Below, piece by piece: positions 17,082 to 25,100 of a stretch of 64,000 nt of DNA (the first letter of the stretch is position 1; every line of letters begins with the position of its first letter). This stretch comes from Streptomyces sp. NBC_01750 (GTDB lineage Bacteria; Actinomycetota; Actinomycetes; Streptomycetales; Streptomycetaceae). The stretch covers positions 1,490,001-1,554,000 of the forward strand of contig NZ_CP109137.1 of the NCBI RefSeq assembly GCF_035918095.1, written 5' to 3'. The translations under genes and the position numbers were made by a program. The notes below the pieces were generated by a model. The model was not told where the DNA came from, did no database searches, and was given only the letters and a program-made list of their open reading frames with translations.

Positions 17082-17687
17082 TCAGGTGGTGGCGTGCTCG
17101 CGCCGGCGGTCGGCACGGGTCAGGGCGTGCTCCACCACCGCCACCAGCACCTCCTTGACCGACTCGCGCTCGCGCGCGTCGGTCATCAGCAGCGGCACCT
17201 CGGAGTCGAGATCCAGCGCGGCACGCACGCTCTCGCCGGGGAAACGGCCCGCCCCTTCGAAGCAGTTGACGGCCACGGTGAAGGGGATGCCACGGCGTTC
17301 GAAATAGTCGATCGCCGCGAAGGAGTCCTCCAGGCGGCGGGTGTCGGCGAGGACGACCGCGCCCAGCGCGCCCTGCGCCAGCTCGTCCCACAGGAACCAG
17401 AAACGGTCCTGCCCCGGTGTGCCGAAGAGATACAGCACCAGGTCCTCGCGGAGCGTGATGCGCCCGAAGTCCATGGCGACCGTGGTGGTCGTCTTGTTCT
17501 CGACGCCTTCGGTGTCGTCGACGGGGCGGCCCGCCTCACTCAGCGTCTCCTCGGTACGCAGCGGTCTGATCTCGCTGACCGCACCCACCAGGGTCGTCTT
17601 GCCCACGCCGAATCCGCCCGCCACCAGGATCTTCAACGTCACCGGTTCGACAGGTGGCTTTCGGCGGCTAGAGCGCCCGAAGACCAT
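17082..17687 (-). CDS. cvnD: Conservon GTPase-like protein CvnD
   Basis: 201 residues. It is a small Ras/MglA-like nucleotide-binding protein: Walker A GGFGVGKTT at residues 24-32, a switch-II-like FGTPGQDRFWFLWDEL near 88-103, and NCFEG in place of the usual NKxD base-specificity motif. CvnD proteins work with CvnA-C at the membrane in an assembly compared with eukaryotic G-protein signalling. ATG at 17687 lies inside the end of cvnC (20-base overlap), so translation is coupled. It is the last gene of the conservon and ends before the glpK terminator. Confidence 0.92.
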   Translation of the reverse strand: MVFGRSSRRKPPVEPVTLKILVAGGFGVGKTTLVGAVSEIRPLRTEETLSEAGRPVDDTEGVENKTTTTVAMDFGRITLREDLVLYLFGTPGQDRFWFLWDELAQGALGAVVLADTRRLEDSFAAIDYFERRGIPFTVAVNCFEGAGRFPGESVRAALDLDSEVPLLMTDARERESVKEVLVAVVEHALTRADRRREHATT

Positions 17688-18081
17688 TGATCACCTCGCG
17701 GAGAATGCTCACGTCCGGCAGTTCGGCCGGCGGAACGGGACGGGTTACATGCACCAGTGCGTCCTCGACGAGATCGCCGACGAGGACCCGGACGACTCCG
17801 ACAGGAAGGTCCAGGGTAGCCGCGAGCTCGGCTATCGACTGAGGGGTGTCGCCACAGCGCTCGACTATCTCGACATGCTCCGGGGAGAGCGACTGGTCGT
17901 TGCCGGGGTCGTCGGCCGCGAGCTCCGGGACGACCAGAGCGATCAGGTCGAGGCGGTGCCGGGTCGCGCTGCTCGTCCGTCCGCGTGTCATCGCGTACGG
18001 ACGGACTACGGGGCCGGCTTCGGCATCGAAGAAGTGGTGGGGCTGCTGGGCGTACTGAGCTGACTCACTCATGCCATCCAC
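17668..18081 (-). CDS. cvnC: Conservon DUF742 protein CvnC
   Basis: 137 residues of the DUF742 family, a winged-helix-like fold with GRTSSATRHRLDLIALV near the N-terminus and DLPVGVVRVLVGDLVEDALV near residue 95. The GTG at 18081 directly abuts the cvnB stop; the ATG at 18072 (three residues shorter) is equally possible. In conservons this protein links the CvnA/CvnB sensor part to the CvnD GTPase. The role is inferred from family and operon position. Confidence 0.9.
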   Translation of the reverse strand: MDGMSESAQYAQQPHHFFDAEAGPVVRPYAMTRGRTSSATRHRLDLIALVVPELAADDPGNDQSLSPEHVEIVERCGDTPQSIAELAATLDLPVGVVRVLVGDLVEDALVHVTRPVPPAELPDVSILREVINGLRAL

Positions 18082-18546
18082 TCACCCTCCGGTGCGCAGA
18101 CCGGTCCGTGGCGCGGTGGTGAGGTGGACGCCGACACGCTTGACCATGAGGGTCATCTCGTACGCGACCTGGCCGACGTCGGAGTCGGCGTCGGCGAGCA
18201 CGGCGAGACAGCTGCCGTCGCCCGCCGCCGTGACGAACAGGAAGGCCTCGTCCAGCTCCACGACGGTCTGCCGGACCCTGCCTGCCTCGAAGTGGCGGCC
18301 GACGCCCTTGGCAAGGCTGTGGAATCCCGAGGCCACAGCGGCGAGATGCTCACCGTCCTCACGGGTGAGGTCCCGGGACGTGCCGGTGGCCAGTCCGTCG
18401 CTGGAGAGCACAAGTGCCTTGCGGATGCTGGCGACGCGGTCGACCAGCTCGTCAAGCAGCCAGTTGAGCTCGCCGGAGCCGTTGGTGGTCGGATAGACGC
18501 CGTTGGTGGTCGGGTGGGCGTTGGATGCGGCGTGCGGTGCGGTCAT
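18082..18546 (-). CDS. cvnB: Conservon roadblock/LC7 protein CvnB
   Basis: 154 residues. After a short flexible start (repeated PTTNG), a roadblock/LC7 domain runs from about residue 25 to 130 (LNWLLDELVDRVASIRKALVLS...). In MglB and dynein light-chain relatives this fold regulates small GTPases, so CvnB is the likely regulator of CvnD. ATG at 18546 overlaps the end of cvnA by four bases (ATGA), and its stop touches the cvnC start. Confidence 0.92.
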   Translation of the reverse strand: MTAPHAASNAHPTTNGVYPTTNGSGELNWLLDELVDRVASIRKALVLSSDGLATGTSRDLTREDGEHLAAVASGFHSLAKGVGRHFEAGRVRQTVVELDEAFLFVTAAGDGSCLAVLADADSDVGQVAYEMTLMVKRVGVHLTTAPRTGLRTGG

Positions 18547-21311
18547 CGACCGTCCCCCTCAGATGTGGTTCCTGGTGCGGTCTCGCCGGAACCGGCGGCC
18601 TGGTCGGTGGCCTCGGCCTCTTCGGCGTTCTGCAGGCGGCCGCGCTGCCAGCCTCGCTGCATTGAAGCCATGCGGTTGCGCACTTCTTCCGCGTCCCGCT
18701 CGATGTCCTGCTCGGTTGCCGGTGCGGGCGGCTGCCCGGCAGCGCCGGACGTCTCCCGGAGCTGAGGGGCGAGGCTGGCCTGGCGGACCCGACGGGGCAG
18801 GCCGTCGAGCGTGGCCGGGGCCGGTCCTGCGGCGGGGGCCGGTGGGCGTTCCGGAGTAGGTACGGGTGTCGGTTCCGGATTGGGTACGGGTGTGGGTGCG
18901 GGTACCGGCGTGGGTCCCGGCCAGGCAGCGGGACGTGGATCGGGGACCGGCGCGGGCGGAGGCTCCGCGGCGCGCGCGGGTCCCGGGGCCGGGGCGGGGT
19001 GGGTACGACCCCGCTCGTCCACCCTGCGGCCGTTGTCGGTGACCAGCGTCGGAGGCTTGCGGCGCGGCAGTGGCACCGGGCCGCCGATCGGGCCCGGCGA
19101 CTGGTCCCGCGCCTGCTGGTGCTGCTCGTCCGGGGATTCGCGACGGCGGTCCCGGGCACGGGCGCGGAAGATTCCGCCGCGTTCGCTCTCCGTGTCCTCG
19201 ATGTCGGCGAGCGAGCCGCCTCCGCCGAGGACCGGCCGGTCGTCAAAGCCCAAGGCGCCGACGGGCGCCTCCAGTTCGACGGGGCCGTCCAGCAGGGTGG
19301 AGCCGCTCAGACCGGTGGGTACCTTGGCGAGCGCCGGGTGCCTGCCGTCGCTGCCGCGGCGTCCGGCCGCACTCTCACTCTTGCGGTCGAGGCGGAAGCC
19401 GGTGCCCTGGGTCTCCGGAGCCTCGGTGAGCAGGGCCGCGGGGATGAAGACGACCGCGGTGGTCCCTCCGTACGGGGAGGGCTGCAGCGAGACCCGGACG
19501 TTCTGGCGCTGGGCGAGCCGGCTGACGACGAAGAGCCCGAGCCGGTCGGTGTCGGAGAGCTCGAACTCGGGGGTCTCGGCGAGCCGCAGATTCGCGTCCA
19601 GCAGCCCTTCCGGGGCCATGCCCAGGCCGCGGTCGTGGATTTCGAGCGTGAAGCCGTTGGCGACCCGCTCGCCGTGCACCTGGACGGCGGTGTGCGGGGG
19701 CGAGAACACCGTCGCGTTCTCGAGGAGTTCGGCGATGAGATGAGTGAGGTCCGCGACCGCCGGACCGCCGACACCGATGCGCGGCAGCCGCCGCACCTCG
19801 ATGCGCTCGTAGTCCTCGACCTCGGCGACCGCGGCCCGTACGACGTCCATCAGCTGGATCGGCTTGCGCCACTGGCGGGACGGTGCGGCGCCGGACAGGA
19901 TCACCAGGCCCTCGGCGTGCCGGCGCATACGGGTGGTGAGGTGGTCGAGGCGGAACAGGTCCGCGAGTTCCTCGGTGTCCTCGGTGCGCCGCTCCATGGT
20001 GTCGAGGAGCGTGAGCTGGCGGTGCAGGAGGACCTGGTTGCGGCGGGCGAGGTTGACGAAGACTTCGGAGACTCCGCGGCGCATGTCGGCCTGGCGGACA
20101 GCGGCCTCGACGGCAGCCCGCTGAAGGGTGTTGAGCGCCTGGCCCGCCTGGCCTATCTCGTCCTTGTCGTAGTCCAGACGCGGGGCTTCGGTCTCGACGT
20201 CGACATGCTCGCCGGCGGCGAGACGGCGCATCACGCTGGGGAGACGGACACCGGAGACCTCGTGAGCCTCCTTGCGCAGGCGGGAGAGGTCGCGGACAAG
20301 GTCACGGCCGATGCGTACGGAGACGATCACCGAGACGAGGAGGGCGAGGAAGCCGAGTACGCCCGCGATACCCGCCTTGACGAAGACGTTGTACGCCGAG
20401 GGCTCGACCCGGTGCTGGTAGCGGACGCCCGCTTCCTTGGCCTCTCGGGCGAGGTCGTCGAGGACGGGTGTGGCCGCGGACTGCCAGCGCCCGGCTTCGG
20501 ACGCGCCCGCGTCGCTGACCGGGCCGGCCTGGATGAGGCGTTCCTCGGTGTCTCGCAGCGGCGCGGTCTCGGGGCTGCTCCAGTACTGCTCGTAGATCTC
20601 GCGTTCCTTGGCGGGCAGGACTTCGAGGCTGGTCTCGTAGTACAGCTCGCGCTTGGCCACGAAGTCGGAGAGCGAACGGATCTCATCGGCGGTGATCTTG
20701 CCGGTGGTGAGCGAGGAGGCGATCAACGCGTCCTCGCGGGAGAGCATTTCGGCGGCGCGGACGAGGCCGACGAGAGCGCGGCCCTGGCGTTCCATTTCGA
20801 CATCGCTGAGCGCATGGAGCGTCAGCAGGAAGCTGTAGCAGGGGTCGACCAGCCGGTTGTAGAACTCCAGGGCCTGGCTGCGGGAGACCGTGCCGGCCTC
20901 CACGGAGCGGCGCAGAGCGCCCAGGCCGTCGAGTTCGTCGAGGAGGAAGCTGAGCTTCTGCGAAGTGTCGGGCCGCATGTCGTCGCGGATTCCGGACTTC
21001 TCCAGATTCGATTTGATCTTGGCGACGGCCCGGTCGGTGGCCGCGCGCCGATCGCGCAGGGAGGGCAGAGCGTCGGAAGCCCTGCGGTCCGCAAGGTAGA
21101 TGAGCGTCTGACGGCGTTCCTTCTGGATGACGACGACGGTGTCCGCGACCGGATGACCGACCTCCTCCACCACGGAAGTGACATCCAGGAGCTGACTCGC
21201 CTCCCGTCCGGTCAGTACGGTGGCGAAGCCCCAGAGCGCGGTGAGGGAGACAAGCGGCACCAGCAGCAACGCCACGATCTTCCGGCGGATGGACTTCCCG
21301 CGAAAGCGCAT
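18543..21311 (-). CDS. cvnA: Conservon sensor histidine-kinase-like protein CvnA
   Basis: 922 residues, membrane-anchored. An N-terminal helix (about 10-32), an extracytoplasmic NIT-like nitrate/nitrite-sensing region to about 320, a second helix (VKAGIAGVLGFLALLVSVIVS), a HAMP-like linker, then a kinase core with LDHLTTRMRRHAEGL (putative phospho-acceptor region) and an HATPase domain (NATVFSPP; HDRGLGM; YGGTTAVVFIP). The last 250 residues are disordered and contain a long Pro-Ala-Val tract. It is the first gene of the leftward operon and overlaps cvnB by four bases. No response regulator is linked, as is usual for conservons. Confidence 0.92.
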   Translation of the reverse strand: MRFRGKSIRRKIVALLLVPLVSLTALWGFATVLTGREASQLLDVTSVVEEVGHPVADTVVVIQKERRQTLIYLADRRASDALPSLRDRRAATDRAVAKIKSNLEKSGIRDDMRPDTSQKLSFLLDELDGLGALRRSVEAGTVSRSQALEFYNRLVDPCYSFLLTLHALSDVEMERQGRALVGLVRAAEMLSREDALIASSLTTGKITADEIRSLSDFVAKRELYYETSLEVLPAKEREIYEQYWSSPETAPLRDTEERLIQAGPVSDAGASEAGRWQSAATPVLDDLAREAKEAGVRYQHRVEPSAYNVFVKAGIAGVLGFLALLVSVIVSVRIGRDLVRDLSRLRKEAHEVSGVRLPSVMRRLAAGEHVDVETEAPRLDYDKDEIGQAGQALNTLQRAAVEAAVRQADMRRGVSEVFVNLARRNQVLLHRQLTLLDTMERRTEDTEELADLFRLDHLTTRMRRHAEGLVILSGAAPSRQWRKPIQLMDVVRAAVAEVEDYERIEVRRLPRIGVGGPAVADLTHLIAELLENATVFSPPHTAVQVHGERVANGFTLEIHDRGLGMAPEGLLDANLRLAETPEFELSDTDRLGLFVVSRLAQRQNVRVSLQPSPYGGTTAVVFIPAALLTEAPETQGTGFRLDRKSESAAGRRGSDGRHPALAKVPTGLSGSTLLDGPVELEAPVGALGFDDRPVLGGGGSLADIEDTESERGGIFRARARDRRRESPDEQHQQARDQSPGPIGGPVPLPRRKPPTLVTDNGRRVDERGRTHPAPAPGPARAAEPPPAPVPDPRPAAWPGPTPVPAPTPVPNPEPTPVPTPERPPAPAAGPAPATLDGLPRRVRQASLAPQLRETSGAAGQPPAPATEQDIERDAEEVRNRMASMQRGWQRGRLQNAEEAEATDQAAGSGETAPGTTSEGDGR

Positions 21312-21381
21312 GGCCTCCCCCTGATCAACCCCCGCACGATTGCGGGTGGTGTTCCGTCAACAAACGGCGTGAGCCTACTAC

Positions 21382-21394
21382 TGTCACACTGACA
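21382..21394. promoter_or_regulatory. Palindrome upstream of cvnA
   Basis: The 406-base gap 21312-21717 separates cvnA from a divergent small gene and is less GC-rich than its surroundings. Its clearest element is TGTCA-CAC-TGACA, a perfect 13-base inverted repeat 70-83 bases before cvnA. The rest holds short open frames without ribosome binding sites or codon bias, and nothing I can name. Confidence 0.4.
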
Positions 21395-21717
21395 ACTCGA
21401 AGGCACGTCCGGATGTTTTTCGGCCGACGACGGACGCGTTGATCATGGGTTGTCCTGGTATTCGGGGAGATGGCATTCCGGCGACGGCGGACCTCGCCTG
21501 GCGGCACGTCATCTTTCGGACCGTCACAGATGGCTGGAATTCTTCGCTCTGCGGGAATCATCCGCCCTGCTCAATCGTCAATCAGTACGGGGACTCGGAG
21601 ATCCGCAGGCGCCGCGCACATCGCATTCGGTTCGGCTTCGCTCCGGCTTTGGATTCGGCAGCGGGAGTAAAGCAGCGGAATCCGGGCACCCACCCCTGAA
21701 GTCGGACAGAGGTGGGA

Positions 21718-22170
21718 GTGACAGGTTCCATGGACAGGGACGAGCGTCGCGGCGTGGTGCGGGCGACGAGTCATGCGGATGTCCCACGGCAGCTCTGGGT
21801 GGAGGAGCCGGCGGTGAGCAGACGCATGGCCGACCCGGTCCGTACGGCAGCGGTCCGCGCGGTGATCATCGCTTCACTGACGATGATTCAGGGGATGGTC
21901 GCCTTCCTCTGCACGCTCACCGGATCCTGGCTGGCCTTCCCGATGGTGCTCAGCAGTGTGGGCAGCACGGTGGTGGCGACGTGGGCGGTGCTGGACGTCT
22001 GGGTGACCCGCCAGGTGTGGAACCAGCGCAATGGTGTGGTGTCCATACCGAGCAGCACGGCGCGACAGCTGCGACGTGAGCGCCGCACGGCGCGGCGGAT
22101 GGCCAGGGCGGACGCCCGCCAGACCGAGCGGATACGGCGAAGTGGCTCGGGCAGGCTCTCGCGAGCCTGA
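21718..22170 (+). CDS. Small two-helix membrane protein, unknown
   Basis: 150 residues, no family recognised. Two hydrophobic helices (about residues 40-62, VRAVIIASLTMIQGMVAFLC, and 66-90) are followed by a strongly basic C-terminal tail of about 40 residues rich in Arg that would stay cytoplasmic. GTG at 21718 is chosen because GAGGTGGGA sits just upstream; ATG at 21730 is the alternative. It ends 11 bases from the convergent stop of the SMC-like gene. No functional link to that system is shown. Confidence 0.65.
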   Translation: MTGSMDRDERRGVVRATSHADVPRQLWVEEPAVSRRMADPVRTAAVRAVIIASLTMIQGMVAFLCTLTGSWLAFPMVLSSVGSTVVATWAVLDVWVTRQVWNQRNGVVSIPSSTARQLRRERRTARRMARADARQTERIRRSGSGRLSRA

Positions 22171-22181
22171 CCGGCCGCGCC

Positions 22182-25100
22182 TCATGGGTGATGTGCAGCG
22201 GTCGCGGGCGGCCCGGCCGGCGGAGTCGGTGACGGCTGGGCCGCGCCCTCCGGGTCCAGGGCGGGCCGATCCGTGACGGCCACGTCTGTGGCCGGCCGGT
22301 CCTTGGCGGCCGTGTCCGTGGCGGGCTCCGCCGGGAGGGGCGTCCGCTTGAACATCCGGGTCGCGGTGATCTCACCGTGCACCGACTCACCTGACGGGTC
22401 CTGCTGCGGCAGTCCGGGCCGCAGATGCTCCTCCACGCTGATGTACTTCAGGCCAGCGCGCAGATCGGCGTCATTGCGCAGCCGGATGACCAGCGGGAAT
22501 TCGGCGAGGGCCGTGGTGTCGAAGAGCCCGGTCGTATAGAGCAGCTGGACGCCCAGGGCATCGGAGACGGCGCGCTGGAGCTCCAGCAGATACGTCGCGT
22601 TGGCCCGGCCGATCGGGTTGTCGAGGAAGAGCGTGCCGGCGTGCCGGTGCTTGTCCCTGCCGCGGTCGTTGCTGCGCAGGGCGGCCATCGTGCAGTACAG
22701 GGCGATGGCCGCGGTGAGCAGCTGGCCGCCGGAGAAGACATCCCCCATCTGCCCCACCGGGACTCGCTCGGCGCGCAGCACGGCGTCGGGCTTCAGGATC
22801 TCCACGGCGACGCCCTTCGGCTGGAGCGCTGCCTGAACTCCACGCAGCAGCAAGGACATTCCGTCCCTGCGGCCCTCTCCGTAGGCTGCGGTGGAGTTCT
22901 TCTTCACGGCGGCTCGGGTCGCCTCGTCGATGACTCCGCCGAGCCGCTCGGCGAGCGTCGACTGGTCCGGCTCCTCGAAGCGGATCCGCAGGAACTCCTG
23001 CCCGGACCATTCACCCAGTCCCTCGGGAAGGCGCGAGAGCCGCTGCGCCGAACGCAGCGTCGTCAGCGCGGACTCCACCAGACCGCGCAGCCGGTCGACG
23101 ATGGTGTCGCGGTTGCGCTCCAACTGCTCGAGCTCGTCGGTCAGTACCCGCAGTCGGGGCGCGAAGGCCTCCGCCCACTTCGCCGCGTGCTCGGGCAGGG
23201 ATGCGGCGGGCAATTCCCGGATCTGCTGGCGTGCCGGGGTGCGCACCTGCTCGTACCGGGTGGAGTTGGCGTGCCGTACAAGGATGTCACTCGCCTCCCG
23301 TACCGCTGCCTCGGCGGCCGAAAGGTCGGTGGCGCAGCCGCGCAGTGAACGCCTGGCCTCGGCGGCGGAGTGCCGCGCCTCCTCCAGGCTGCCCGGGTAG
23401 GGATCCGGGGCCTGTTCCGTCTCCTCGTCCTGGCCGTGGTCCCGCAGCAGGTCACGCAGGAGCGCGGCTGTCTCGTCGAAGCCGCCCGCCGCGTCCTCGG
23501 CGGTCCGGTGCGCCTGGAGCAGGGCGGCGTGAGCGACGCGGGCCGTCTCCAACGCCTCGGTACGGGAGGCCAGTTCGGCCGAGGCGTTACGCAGCTGGGC
23601 CTGAGCGTGCTCGGCGTCGGCGGGAACCAGATCCTCGGGGAGATCGGTGTGTGCGTCGCCGTCCGCGGGGGCCAGCCGCTCGGACTCGCCACGCAGCCGG
23701 CCGAGCTTCTCACTGGCTTCCGAGGCGCGCGACTCCAGCATCTGGACGAGCGACTCGGCACGGGCGGAGGCTGCCTGGCGGGACGGCCCGTCGGCACCGT
23801 CCGTGCCCTCAAGGAGCTGCGCGGCGCGGGTGCGGACCTTGTTGGTGAGCCGGTCCAGCTGGGCGAGGGCCGCGCTCTCGTCGCTCTCGGCGCGGGCCTG
23901 CTCGGCGCGGAGATCGGCGCCGACGCCCACTTTCTCGTACAGCTGGGAGGCAGCGCGGTAGGCCTCGCGCAGGGCGGGCAGCGCGGCGCGCGGCGCGTCA
24001 GGATCCACGTCGGGGAGGATCTCGGGGGCGCCGGCGATCTCGGCCCGCTCGGCGCGCAGCGCGCGAGCGGTACGGCGGGCGTCGTCACCGGCGCGCTGAG
24101 CAGCACGGCGGTCCTCGTCGGCGGCCTTCGCGCGCTCCAGGCAGACTGCGGCCCGAGCCTCGGACTCGGCGGCCTCGTCGGCCAGTTCACGCAGTTTCAC
24201 CTGCCAGCCGGCCCGCTCCCGGAGCCGGAAGGCGAGTCCCGCGAGTGCGTCGGCGGCGCGGCGGGCGCGCTGGGCCGCGTCCTGGCGATCGTCCCGGACA
24301 CGGGCGGCGTCCGCCGCGGCCTCGTCCGCCTCCGCGCGCACTGCACGGGCCTCGCTGAGCGTCGCCTGCGCCTCCTCGGCGGCTTCGCGGGCCGTCTGCG
24401 CACCCCGTGCGAGCTCGGCGAGCATGCCGGCGGGGCAGTCGTCGCGCCACGAGCCGAGGCGGGCGGCGATCGTCCGGTCTCCGGCGAGCCGGGCCGCCAG
24501 CGCGCGGATCTCCTCGTCCCGGGCGGTGGCCCGGGTCCGCAGCGTCTGCCGCTCCTCGTCGGCGGCGTGCTCGTCGTGCATGGCGGGGTTCGGTGGTACG
24601 AGGAACACATCCCCGTTGTCGCCGGCGCCGGGGCTCGGCACGGGCGCGAGCAGCGCGGCGGCGGTGCCGACGGCCACGGCGGAGCGGGGCAACAGCGCGG
24701 CACCGGCAAGGACTTCACGCGCACGGGAGTGCGACGCCGGGTCGGTGATCACCACACCGTCGACCAGCTCGGGCCGGGCGGCCAGCACGGCGGCATGGTC
24801 GGCCGGGTCGACGGCCTGCGCGAGGTATCGCCAGCCGGGGAGGGCGGGGATGCCGTGCTCACCGAGGTACTCGACGGTGGCGAGGACGTCGGGTCCCGGG
24901 GGCAGCAGCCCCCCGTCGCCGAGCGCGCCGAGGATGCGGGCGTCGTCGGCCGCGGCGGTACGCAGATCGAAGAGATTCCGCTCGGCGGAGGCGACGGACC
25001 GGTCGAGGAGCTCGCGCAGCTCGTCGGCGAACCGGTCCAGCTCGTCTGCGGTGAGGGGGCCTTCGTCGGTACGGAGGGGCGCGGTGACGACGGTGCGGGT

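Noticed and set aside
18999..21392. Long plus-strand open frame opposite cvnA
   Set aside because: Shadow of cvnA; no start signal and no recognisable domain.
21439..21699. 86-codon plus-strand frame in the gap upstream of cvnA
   Set aside because: No ribosome binding site, no codon bias and no hydrophobic or domain pattern.
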